Source: Astragalus membranaceus (lineage: Eukaryota > Streptophyta > Magnoliopsida > Fabales > Fabaceae). Taken from it: a stretch of 64,000 bases of DNA. The stretch is taken from contig CM076847.1 of NCBI GenBank assembly GCA_039519185.1, positions 78,467,100-78,531,099 of the forward strand, read 5' to 3'. Position 1 is the first letter of the stretch. The number at the start of each line of letters is the position of its first letter. This document shows positions 32,901 to 42,500 of this stretch, piece by piece. The notes under the pieces are model-generated. The model searched no databases, was not told where the DNA came from, and was given only the letters and a program-made list of their open reading frames with translations. Position numbers and translations under genes: made by a program.

Positions 32901-33534
32901 GATGAATCATCGGAACTATGGCTGGGTTCACATTTGGGATATGTGAATGAGTGGGGTTCCTGAGGCTAGACCCTTGAGCTTGAGCATCGACTACCAGCGG
33001 TGGAGTGTAGCCGAGTGGAGATCTTTGTGGTGCGACAACAGGGCTCGGGTTGTGCATCTGCGGTGCCCCCGGATTACTGTTGTGACCTATCGGCGCAGGA
33101 TGTCCTTGTCCCACGACTCCTGAGGGACCATCTTCCGAATTGGCAGCGACTGTCGGAGGTGTGTAACCTTGCGGAAGTCCATAAGGAGGCCATTGGTAAC
33201 CCTGTTCGTTAGCCCCAGTAGGGTACACTGTATGGGGGATTCCGGGTCCATTGGGAATAGGAGGGTTGGTAGCTTGATTTTCAGTGTTCCCAGCGGAGAC
33301 ATCTTCATCTGTATTCCCATTCTTCAAAGCTTGTAGGACCCTTAAGATCTCAGCCATCTGTTGCTTCATCACATCTATTTCTGCCCTAAGCTCTTGATTG
33401 CCTAGGTTCTGGTTACCCTGACCTAAGTCGTCCTGATGTGGATCGCCTTGATCCAGGTTATCTTGAGGCGGATTGTCCTGATTTACTTCCATGTATCTGG
33501 CCTGAGAACGAGTCCAATAGCGATGTTGACGCAC
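29914..33534 (-). CDS. gag: Ogre Gag-protease polyprotein with G-patch
   Basis: 1,206 codons. The N terminus is Asn/Gln/Pro-rich. A Retrotrans_gag capsid-like domain spans about 285-410 (core VPDFDKYRGATCP to REMVSMFMETL). A CX2H...HX4C zinc-knuckle-like motif (CEFHSGTVGHSIENC) lies at about 548-562. An aspartic protease follows at about 900-990, with ARVLIDNGSSLNVLP at the active site and LLGRPWIH downstream. A G-patch motif (GYQAGNGLGKTEQG) is at about 1,080-1,095. It makes the particle shell and the enzyme that processes it. The active-site triplet is Asp-Asn-Gly, not Asp-Thr/Ser-Gly. The frame is intact over its whole length. The C-terminal G-patch is typical of this lineage. Confidence 0.93.
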   Translation of the reverse strand: MRQHRYWTRSQARYMEVNQDNPPQDNLDQGDPHQDDLGQGNQNLGNQELRAEIDVMKQQMAEILRVLQALKNGNTDEDVSAGNTENQATNPPIPNGPGIPHTVYPTGANEQGYQWPPYGLPQGYTPPTVAANSEDGPSGVVGQGHPAPIGHNSNPGAPQMHNPSPVVAPQRSPLGYTPPLVVDAQAQGSSLRNPTHSHIPNVNPAIVPMIHPYYGMSGLPHNYSMENPQAQDKLQMLEERLRAVERFSIGARNAQDLCLVPNVVIPPKFKVPDFDKYRGATCPASHLTMYCRKMAAFANDDKLLIHYFQDSLAGAASNWYMQLTPTHIRCWKDLADAFLKQYKYNTDMAPDRTQLQNMTKRDNESIKEYAQRWRGLAAQVEPPLFEREMVSMFMETLPSPFYEKLIGSVSSSFSDLVVIGERLENGMRNGKIAYTSPGNTNQRKPFSGFPKKKEGEANAITGTGKTSYSNPSQTNPFSAQTLSTPPTQNNQGHKPQNYSAGKFVQFDPIPMSYSDLFRHLLSHNLITTRPMRQIQPPFPRGFDPNTTCEFHSGTVGHSIENCKALKYVVQDLIASGWLNFKENGPNVATNPLPGHGMPSANAIEDSAESSLIRRVECIQTPLEVIHANLCSFGIIERECTGKNPCNDHHCIGNCEAFKQVLQDLLDRHVIQVGFQKREDQVSTILSSNGQNKDTRKPLEIHYTKDSKSSLGMPKPITIQVPAPFPYNDTKAIPWNYNAKVQVKGPQNNPDVTNISGSSGMTRSGRVYAPERPRGRESNERGKIDKGKNIEGESSDKNTGKKALSEQEASEFLKIMRQSEYKVVDQLNQTPAKISMLSLLLNSEAHRATLMKVLSEAHVTHDITVGQFDGIVRNIVANNYLTFTDDEIPVEGRGHNKALHISVKCGEYSLARVLIDNGSSLNVLPKSTMNKLDVDCSYMKPSSTLVRAFDGSKREVIGEMELPVQVGPEVFIVSFQVMDINPSYSCLLGRPWIHSAGAVPSSLHQKLKFIVNNKLVVVSGEEELLVNKSFPIRYVEAAEESFETAFQELEIANATFVGDGAPLLKPKLSKTALMIAKVMTSKGYQAGNGLGKTEQGILTPIQLRENKDRCGIGYQPSRTDKGRIAAEKKERRLAKLEGREPDMKKIFIGDIKQSFQSAGVLDPNQVAAIEGDSSAENGGASLVRRCPASEKLKNWEIVDFPVVFSSK

Positions 33535-33809
33535 CAGCTTGTCTTTTATTCTCTGTTGACGGGATACATGATATGAGTATGTGAATGGATGAAAAATGAG
33601 TGATGCATGTGTGCATGAGTTTTATTGTTTTAGGCCGAGAATTGTAAGCGCGTCTTGATTTGTCATAAGTACGTAAACTAACGTTTCAAGCATTTCCAAA
33701 AGGAGGATCAATAGGTGGAACAAACAAACTTCATTGATGGGGGAAAAGTACAACATTCTTGAAATAAAAATTCGAAAAAAAACATTACAATGCTCTTTTT
33801 AAATCTCGC
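33535..33809 (-). other. Spacer between Ogre ORF1 and gag
   Basis: 275 bp of non-coding, AT-rich sequence between the end of the ORF1 frame and the gag start. Nothing else is recognised. Confidence 0.6.
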
Positions 33810-34715
33810 TCAAATACATATAGCTTTCATTTTTCCACTCCTCTCTCTTTTTCTACTAGTGGTGCTACCAGCCTTCTCCCTAAGTTCGGCAATCAGGATT
33901 TTGCAAAATTCCATAAATTCGGAAACTTGGACCGGGGTGTTGAACGGGTGCATTGCTGCGTCAGCCTCTTTTAGACGCTTTGGGATACCCATGATAGCTT
34001 GATCGGCCAGCCATGCCAACTTTGCAAATCTGTCTCTCCAATATAAGCTTTCATTCTTCAACTCTATGAAGACTTCATGGTTTTCTATCCTGCTGACCAA
34101 TTCTACAAAGCGGCTCTCCCAGTGGATGCTTTCAATCTTCAGCTGGTGGTAAACTTCCTCTTGATATCTGAGGTGGTCTTTCAGCTCATCAGATTTCTCA
34201 TGCTCCCTTCTCAAGGCTTGTTGGTATTCTTGGAGTATTTCTTCAATGGTCTCTTTATCCCGCCGGATACTTTTCACTTGATCTTCAGACTCAGCTATCA
34301 ATATCCGAGATTCTCTCTTTGATTTCACCAACAAGCCTTGTGCGGTTTTTTCTGCAATCATTGACTCCTCCCATAACTCTTTCCATTCATGCGCATCATC
34401 AATGGCTTGGTTCATCTTCAGGTTGCATCGCTTTAGTTCTTCCTTTGCCCCTCTCAGGTATTTCTGGACCTCTTGTTTATTCTTTTCTTCAATCTTAAGT
34501 TGCTTGCGGCTATCCTCAATGGTCGATGACTTAGCTGTATTTTCCTCTTCCAATTTCTGGTTTCTTAGAAGCACCTTCTCTAATTCTGCCTGTAAACCCT
34601 TCTTTTCTTCTTCAGCTTTTGACAAGGCCATTTTGAGCTTATCTAACTCTTCAACAGTGGGAAGGGTAGGTTCAGCTATTTCTTCCTCAACCCGTAGTGC
34701 GCTTCGGTAAGGCAA
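33810..34715 (-). pseudogene. Ogre ORF1, C-terminal coiled-coil part
   Basis: About 300 codons in the same frame as the preceding ORF1 segment, separated from it only by one TGA codon at 34,716-34,718. The first codon after the stop is TTG, so an independent start is unlikely. The sequence is a long Lys/Glu-rich coiled coil (residues about 20-215, for example KLEEENTAKSSTIEDSRKQL). It ends in a basic SRKRERSGK tail. In Ogre elements ORF1 normally spans both halves, so I read this as the downstream part of one broken gene. Confidence 0.8.
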
Positions 34716-35900
34716 TCAGGTGTCTTGGATCCTTTTTTGGAGCCACTGACGAAAGGTGGGTTCCTTATCGCCGCCCCTCTTAGTAAGCTCTTGTCCTTTG
34801 CGGACAACCATGTCCCACGCTTGAGAAATCTTCCGGAGCATGTCAACCTCTTTTGGGCTTCCCTCATGGAGGTAAAAAGGGATTAACATGTCTTCGGTGG
34901 GCGGATTTCGCATGGGGTACCCTAGCTGTCTTAGAGTCAGAGAAGGGTTGTAATTTATGCATCCTCTTGTCCCCATGAGTGGGACATTTTGAAAACTTCC
35001 ACACTGAAAAATTACCGTAGGCCGGTCTTTCCACCACGATGGGTGCCAACAAACCTTGTACTCATGAAGGCCCCTTAGCACTTGCAACCATTCACCGGTA
35101 TTCATTGACTCCACATCACATCCTCTAGCGTCTTCAATTGGGCCTTCTACCTTAACTTTGTTGACGAAGGCATGGGTAAGAAGCCAGACATACAAGGCTT
35201 GTAGGCAGCAGGATATCCTTTTTCCTTTTAGCTCACTATAATGAGTGAAGGTACAGTAAGTGTCTGCAAGAATGGCTGGAATTGGGTTGGTTGGGTTTTC
35301 TTCATCTTTGAAGGATAGGAACACACCAATAGCGGTTGTGTCCACATATCTTTCAAGGCGCGGGAATAGCACAATCCCAAAGATAGTTAAAGCTAACAAT
35401 TGCTTGAAAGGACCCCAATTTCTAGCGTCGGCGAAGGACTTCATTTGACTTTCCAAGTACTCTTGCGGGAACCCTACAATGCAATTTCGGTTTTTCTTTT
35501 GGAGTTTCAAACTTTCTTTGTTGATTTGTAACATTGAGGCAAGTTTCTCATCTGTGTAGTAATGCCCCTGGTATTGGTAGGGCCTAGTGTCTCGTTGAGG
35601 AAAACCAAGGATCTGCGTATATTCTTCCAGGGTAGGTGCCATCTGGAAATTTTTGAAAGTGAAGCATCTCAAGGAGGAGTCATAGAATTGGCTCAGGGCA
35701 ACAATGGCATTTGCTTGCACTTCCAACCGTAATAACATAATAATCTTCCCATAAGTTCTATCGAAAGACCTGCGCTCGATGGGCGGCAACCAACCCGCAC
35801 ATTCTCTTAAGCTCGTCAGATTGGGCTGCTTCACTGTAGGGTAATTCAGGGTTTGAACTGCTTCACCGTTTGATCCCATATTGTCTTGCTTATGACACAA
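34716..35900 (-). CDS. Ogre ORF1 protein, N-terminal part (DUF7745-like)
   Basis: 394 codons ending in an in-frame TGA that interrupts a longer ORF1. The protein resembles the plant family annotated as DUF7745, found in ORF1 of Ogre-type elements: LRECAGWLPPIERRSF near residue 32, YTQILGFPQRDT near 97, and an LALTIFGIVLFPRLERYVD helix near 170. The C-terminal part has LRQLGYPMRNPP and a QWLQKRI end. Its role in the element is unknown to me; position before gag and retention across legumes suggest an accessory function. The start at 35,900 is the first ATG; a second at about 35,879 (MGSNGEAV) is equally plausible. Confidence 0.85.
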   Translation of the reverse strand: MCHKQDNMGSNGEAVQTLNYPTVKQPNLTSLRECAGWLPPIERRSFDRTYGKIIMLLRLEVQANAIVALSQFYDSSLRCFTFKNFQMAPTLEEYTQILGFPQRDTRPYQYQGHYYTDEKLASMLQINKESLKLQKKNRNCIVGFPQEYLESQMKSFADARNWGPFKQLLALTIFGIVLFPRLERYVDTTAIGVFLSFKDEENPTNPIPAILADTYCTFTHYSELKGKRISCCLQALYVWLLTHAFVNKVKVEGPIEDARGCDVESMNTGEWLQVLRGLHEYKVCWHPSWWKDRPTVIFQCGSFQNVPLMGTRGCINYNPSLTLRQLGYPMRNPPTEDMLIPFYLHEGSPKEVDMLRKISQAWDMVVRKGQELTKRGGDKEPTFRQWLQKRIQDT

Positions 35901-36767
35901 TTTTTGAGCCTCTTACAATTCTCGGCAAACCTAAATGAGATGAATAACATGCATGTGAGGATTTTTTTTTATATTTTGTGAAATAATGATGCTATATGAT
36001 GGATGAAAGAATGATGTCACGCGTGTTAAAAAAAAATTAGGAAAGATTTAGTGATTCATCCTTGAGAAGGTGTTAACTATGTGTCACATCCTATATATTT
36101 AAAAGGAAAAAAGGAATAATAGTAATAATAAAATGGTTTAGATGATTTGATTTTTTTTTTAGGAAAAGGAAAAAAAAACAATTAAAAAAAAATCTGTAAT
36201 GATGCAGCGGGTAGGTGAAATGCCCTTGTGTCTTAAACAGGTTATGTCTTATATATAGGTCACGGTCTAGGGTCGCTTACGTGATCAATCTCTCAGGTGG
36301 CTCTATTCACTTCCTTACAAAGGTTTCCAGAGCTAAAATCCCCTCCATGATATGATCCGCAACGATAGCGAGCTACCTGGTGTGGGATACCATGAAAGAG
36401 CATACTCTGGTTGAGACTTTCATGAGAGTCAGACAGATAAAATCCAGAATGACTGTCACTAATAATCTCCACTCGTCCTAGGTTAATTTTCAGACCTGGG
36501 TATAAGGCCCCACTCAAAAGTGTGTGAATAAACATGTGTAGGTGACGTGTGTGACACAGGCATAATACCTAGACCACACAAGCTGCAAAAGAAATACAGA
36601 TAATAGTACAAAAGTTTTCTACCCTAAGGTTCAATGAGGCCATAAATAAATAAACAAATGAATAAAAATAAGAATAGACTGGCAAATATGAACGCTAAGG
36701 TAAAAAGATATTAAATTAACAATAATCTACACATTTAATTAAATTAGGCTTGACCCTCTTAAAAATA
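35901..36767 (-). other. 5' leader of the inner Ogre element
   Basis: Non-coding leader between the primer site and ORF1. Its first about 337 bases (36,450-36,787, primer site included) are duplicated at 21,669-22,005. A motif CCTAAATGAGAT at about 35,930 recurs near 43,952 in the outer element, so the two elements are related in their leaders. A short frame at 36,293-36,535 has no family resemblance. Confidence 0.7.
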
Positions 36768-36785
36768 TCCCCAGTGGAGTCGCCA
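36768..36785 (-). other. Primer-binding site, tRNA-Arg-like
   Basis: On the minus strand TGGCGACTCCACTGGGGA begins two bases after the 5' LTR. Ogre elements are known to use an Arg tRNA primer site. I recognise the sequence as that type but did not match it to a tRNA. Confidence 0.75.
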
Positions 36786-36787
36786 GC

Positions 36788-39598
36788 TGTAGCGACCGAA
36801 AAATCCGAAGGAGGGGATTCTTCGTCATTTTTGCAATGAAGCCGCCATCAATATTTATTAAATAGGAAAACATTGAAAAAACCTTTATTTTTGGGTTCGG
36901 GGATCGATTACGCGCGGGGAAGGTGTTAGCACCCCACAGCATCCTTTCAAGAGAAAGGTTACCATTTAATTTAATGTGTAGATAGATAGTTAATTTAAAG
37001 AAAATACTTTAATTTACCTTTTTATTATTTGCAAAATTGAAGTGGAAGACTTAATAAAAAATTTAGTTTTGTGCGCTTGACAGGAGTGGGCCCCTGCTCC
37101 TACGTATCTCCAGGTGCGATGGAGAAATCAAAGCTACGTAGTTCTTGGTAGAAAATGTTTGTGTGTTGTTGTTTTTTTTTATTTTTGAAATCGGGAGAGG
37201 TACTCGAGACGACCAAACAAGTAAAACTCAGAGTGGTTGTCGCTCATAGCTCGTTTGAAAACCAAAGCTGTTATCAACGGTCAAACAAGCTAAGCTCAGA
37301 GTGACCATTAATAACAAACTAATTTTTTTGTTTAGGAAAACATTTATTCGTTATTTGAAAAAAAGATAGGTTTGTGAGAGAAAATATTTATTTAGGAGAA
37401 AGAGATTTCTTTTTTAAACAGAAAAACGGGGGGTGCAGTGGTAAAATAAGGGTGTAGATAAAAGGAGGGCTGCATTATTAAAAAGGGGGTGTAATCAGCG
37501 AGCCCGGTTTATTTTCGAATTGGGCTGGGCGTTTGGAAATCATGGGCTTCCAGAAGGGGGCGTGCTGAGTAAAACGTGGGGTGTGGTTAGAAATCTGAAA
37601 AAAATAAACGCGAAAAGACGAATCTGCCCCTGTGTTAATACTATAAAAGCCCCAACCCTAAAATGGAAACCCTAATTTACTCTCTCCCTCACGCGGCGCC
37701 CCCCACCCCCAAAGTGCTAAACCTAAAAAAAAATTCTCTCCCTCTTCTTGCTCCGCCCCACCCCCATACCGATCTCGCTTCCCTCTCCCCCTCACAACCG
37801 TTCTCTCCTCCCTACCCTGATTTCCTCTCTTCTCTCACCGATCTCTCTACTGTTTTCGCTTTTCTCTCCTCCTCCACCGCGTAAACCTTAAACCGAATCC
37901 CTCTCTCCCTCTTCGCCACCATCGCGACCCAAACCGAAACTCCCCTGTTTTCGCTTCGCCATTCATCTCATCCCTCTCTTCGCTCACCGAATCGCCATCC
38001 CCTTCGCTCACAGAGAACCTAATCTGCTCTCTCTCTCTCTCAACCGATCCACTATCTCTCCGATCTGGGTTCTGTTGGTGGTTGAGTGATGACGGTGGTG
38101 AGGCGGTTGTTTGATGGTAGAGGGGGGCTAACGACGCGGCGGCGTGGGTGATAGCAGCAGTGAGAGGGTGGTTCGCAAAAGGGGGTGAGGCTGTGGTGGT
38201 TGGTGGTGACGGTTTGCGAAAAGGGTGGTTTTGGGGTCACGGCGGTGGTGGAGATGGTCAGGCCGTGGCGTTTAGGCTGGTAGTGGTGGTTGTTGTGACG
38301 GTTCGTACGGCGGCGGTCTACGGCCAACGGGGGGTGGCTACGGTAATGGCTGTGTTGGTGTCTTGCGACGGCGTGAAGGGTTTATCGGTGACAGTGGTGG
38401 CCGTTTGGTGGAGGCTGGCCGTGGGACTACGGTGGTGACCACCGCAAGCGGTGGCCGGAGGTAAAACCTCTCCCTTCTCTCTTTCTTGTTTCGGTTCTGT
38501 CTTGAAATTTTAATTGTCCCTTCCCTTTTTTTTTAAAACAAAAACAGCTTACACCCTTCCCCTCCCCTTTTACAAATGAATTAACAGAAGCATAAACATG
38601 ATTTTCCCTATTTTCGAATTCTCTTTCTGATACAGTTTCAAACCTTTGCATTTTATATTTGGTTAATCATTGAAAACAAAGAAGGAAAAAAACGCATATG
38701 TACCTAAGAATAATAGTTATGTATACATATTCTCAGTTGCTGAATAACAGAAAAAGACAGGAAGGAAAAGCTGAAAAAAATAGGAATTTACCTAGTTCCA
38801 AGCTTTTATTCTGGGCTACTCTTTATATCTGATTCTGAATGTCTATTGAACTAGCATCAACTTGATATCAGTGTTATGTTTTTTTTTCTCCCTTGTGTAT
38901 TACTGTGTCTGGTATTTATAGTGGAGAAACTGTGGTGTAGGTGTGGATGGAAGCAGAGGATCAAAGCTCATAGGGGACAAAGCTGTTGGCAGCAGTGACA
39001 CAGTGGAGCAGCAAGGGTGGCAGCAGCTGCCACTGCAGCAGGGCTGCTGCCACTGCAGCAGTGTTTTTGCTGGAAATGGAAGAAAGCCAAAGGGACAAGG
39101 AGAAGGCAAGTTTGGGCTTGTAGCTTCATGGAGAGTGAAGGCAGCAAGTCGCAGGCTGCTATTTTTTTTGGTTTTTGCTTTATTATTTTTTGTACTCTTT
39201 TTGCTTTTAATTAAATTTTTGTACCAACTGCCATTAAATTTTTTTTTTTCCTCATGTAAATCAAAGTTGACTTAGGTTGTACCCCTTATTTTGTAAAAAA
39301 AACTGTTTATAATAATAAAAACATTAATTCAGAAATTGATTTTTTTATTAGATTTTTTTTTATATAACGCTAATAACAAACAGATTAAACTAAATAATGA
39401 TAATCATAATATCAATAAGCAATGAAAACCGAGTTAAACATTCTCAACGACGAGATGCGGATTGTTTCGCGTAATAAAAAAAATGAAACGTGGCACAGCG
39501 AGAACGACGATGTGTGCACAATTAAAAGCGACTCGCATATGCTAGGTACGAATTGAAACCATTTGCATTAATCTAACGGAAAAAATTGGGGTATGACA
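36788..39598 (-). repeat. 5' LTR of the inner Ogre element
   Basis: 2,811 bp. It pairs with 22,006-24,823. Features mirrored: TACGTA hairpin (37,098-37,146), hairpin units (about 37,200-37,310), and an antisense TATAAAAG at 37,642-37,649. The divergent patch is 38,886-38,996, followed by a small extra duplication of the CTGCCACTGCAGCAG phrase. Confidence 0.93.
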
Positions 39599-42500
39599 CA
39601 ATGCTCTTGCGTTTTGATGAAATGGCTGATGATATGTAATGGAAAACTTTTCTTTCCTTGCCTTTTTTCTATGAAATGTGAATGTTGCTATAAAATGATG
39701 AATAACATGAAATGTTTTAGCTTTCTTTTCTTCTATGAGATGCAAGTATTGATGTGATGCAACTGTATTGCTTTGATGTTTGATGGGATGATGAATTTTG
39801 GTTCTTTTTGTTTTATGGAATGCAAACATTACTATGATGTAGACGACACTGAATGTTTTTATTTTTTATTTTTTTATTTTTTTAGAGACCTTAGGATTCT
39901 TGAGTGATCAATTCAAGTGTCCTATCGTGATGACTATTTCGAATGTACATTCGACTTAGTCTCCTATTTATTGAAAATGATTTTGTATATGAAAATTGAT
40001 TCGATGTCTGATGCAATGATGATGAATGCTTGGTTTGCTAGAAAGAAAGCAGTAAATGAACACTTGGCGTGCTGATGAGAAAACAGTAAATGAGGATGAA
40101 CACTTAGCGTGCTTTTAATGAACCACTTGGGACCCGAGGACATTTGAACTCCGAACTGAAGGAGCGACTGAACTCTAAACTGAAAGAGCATTTGAACTCC
40201 GAACTGAAGGAGCGGATGGGAATGAGATTTTGAGACTGACAAGTCCAGAATGACTGACTTGAGAATTAGATTGAAGACTGACACTTGAAGTGTTGACTCT
40301 TGGAACTAGGCATGAGGATTAACATCTTGTGTTCGTCTGCATTGTGCTTAGCAATGCAATGAATGAGACATGTAATGCAAACATATGCCATGATTGATGT
40401 CTTGAATATTATGGAATGCTTTTGTTCTTTTGTATTGGCTTTTTCTATGAAATGCAAACATTAATATGATGCGATGCCCTGATGTTTGATGCAATGATTT
40501 TTGTCCTTTTCCCTTTTTTATGAAGTGCGAACATTAATATGATGCCAATGCAATGAAAAGATTTCTGCTTTTTCTTCTTTACTACTTACCTCTATGAAAT
40601 GCAAGTATTAATATGGTGCAACTGACGTGGAACGTTTTTTCTTTTTGCTATGTGATGAATGCACAAAATGTGAAGATGCAAATGTAATGCTTTGGTGCAT
40701 ATGCTATAATGAATAGATTGAAATGCCTAGGTGCATGAGGTAAACATTTTGTGAAGATGAGATGCGAGACTTTGAATGCAAGGAATTAAGATGACTATTG
40801 CCCATTCTGTTGAAAAATTGAATTTGATTCAAACTCCGGTGTTCTCAAGGTTTTTATTTACAAACAACCTCACTTGTTTTCTCTTTCTTTCCATGATGAC
40901 TGAATTTTAGATATCACGTAAACAACTTGTACTCTCTCTTTTGAAGCATTGTCTAGTAAGCATGCATAGGAGTGCAAATGTGAATGAATGAGTCAGTTAA
41001 CTTGGAATTGGTTTAGGGCATGGACATTTATGGCAAGTGAAGGAGTGACCGACATGGCAATTGCCGAAGCTTATGAGGGATCAAGAGATGCAAGATTGCC
41101 CCAATTCAGGTCTTTGATGAGTGAATAGTTTGCCCCTGTCTAGTGGTGACAACAACTAGGGGCGTAGAAGATGATGAATTGGGAATGCTTCGGCTTTTGA
41201 AAGGGAAGGTGGATCAAAAGAGATTTTGTCTCAACCCATAAAGTTTGATGTTGCCCCAGTCATAACAAGGACAAAGCTGCCCCAATTAGAATGACAAGGC
41301 CTTGTTTAGGATAGTGAGTTGAGAGATTGCCCCGGTGAGGTTTTATAGGAATGAATGAGGTGAAGGAATGAGAACGCGCTTGCCCCACTTTCGAATGACA
41401 TTTCAAATGGTTTCTTTGAGTGTGGTTGTGAAAGGCGACAGAGTTATGGTGATGGTTATGAACTGAGGGTGATATATGAATGGGGTGGGCAATGAACAAA
41501 CCTCCCCAAAGTTGAGTGGAGTGAGGGGTGAAGGGAATGCCCCCTAGTACACACCTTTGGTTCTCTTTAAGAACAACTCAAATGTAATGAAAGTTTTGAC
41601 TTTTTAGTACGAGGAGAGGCTCCACCTGGTGACCACTAGACCTTGTTTTAATGCAACACGAATGCATCTTGGAGTGCAAGCCCTTCTTCTTTTTTACCAA
41701 CTTTCCTTTTTTGATTGTTTGTCTTTTCTTTTTGAGCAGCTTTCTTTTTTCTGCTTGTTTGTTTTTTCCTTTTGAGCAAACACGTCGTAAATAGATGAAC
41801 TTATTTGTCCTAAGATTAAAACTTGAGAGAACGAAAGCAATTAGTCACTGATCGGAATGGACTTTTTTGGGTTGTGATGTGGAGAAAGGGATGATTGAGC
41901 TTAATGAAGTGTTTGGGGTTGATGGGGAGGATGGGTCTTATTCGGTGTTGGCCGATGGTCAATGATTTGTGAAGGAAATGGTTATTAAGTTTGATGAGGT
42001 GTTTGAAGGTTTTATGAAAGAAGAGATGGCTAAACCCAATGAATTGAGGGCTTTTTTTGAAAGGAGGAATGATTGAACCCAATGAATTGAGGGCTTTTTT
42101 GAAAGGAGAAATGATTGAACCCGTTGAATTGAGGGCCTTTTTGGAAGGGGAAGTGATTGAACCCGTTGAATCTGAGGGCCTTTTTGAAGGGGAGCTCTTA
42201 TACTTCATGACAAAATGTATTGACTCTTAATTTATACTCCCTTTGTCTTCCTTTCTTTGTTTTGGGATTCTCCTTTTTGAAACTTTGTTATTCCCCTCCT
42301 TTTGTGGATTTCCTTTCCTTTTTGACTTGGGTGAGCATGATATACCATCTTTGATGTGGAATTAACCCTCATCTAGAGTGATGGGGATATCTCGGGCTTT
42401 TCTTGGCTTAAGATGGGTAACAAAGGGTATTTTTGTGATTTTGAATCTTTGGCTTAAGAGGGGTAGGAAATGGACTTTCTGGGATTTTAGGTTTTTGAGG

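Larger units (their letters stand above)
22006..39598 (-). mobile_element. Inner Ogre-type Ty3/gypsy retrotransposon, near-complete
   Basis: Two about 2.8-kb LTRs (ends TGTAGCGACC and GGGTATGACA) flank an about 12-kb interior on the minus strand. From the 5' LTR on the right the order is: primer site, leader, ORF1 (35,900-33,810), gag-protease (33,534-29,914), a short non-coding gap with a splice acceptor, pol (about 29,721-26,271), a 1.4-kb 3' untranslated region, polypurine tract, 3' LTR. ORF1 before gag and an intron before pol are the diagnostic Ogre (Tat lineage) traits. LTR near-identity argues for a young insertion. The flanking target duplication cannot be checked because the left flank is rearranged; the right flank is CAATG. 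Confidence 0.93.

Noticed and set aside
41816..42208. 130-codon frame with repeating KKALNSTGSI peptide
   Set aside because: Direct translation of the 43-bp minisatellite in a non-coding retroelement interior.
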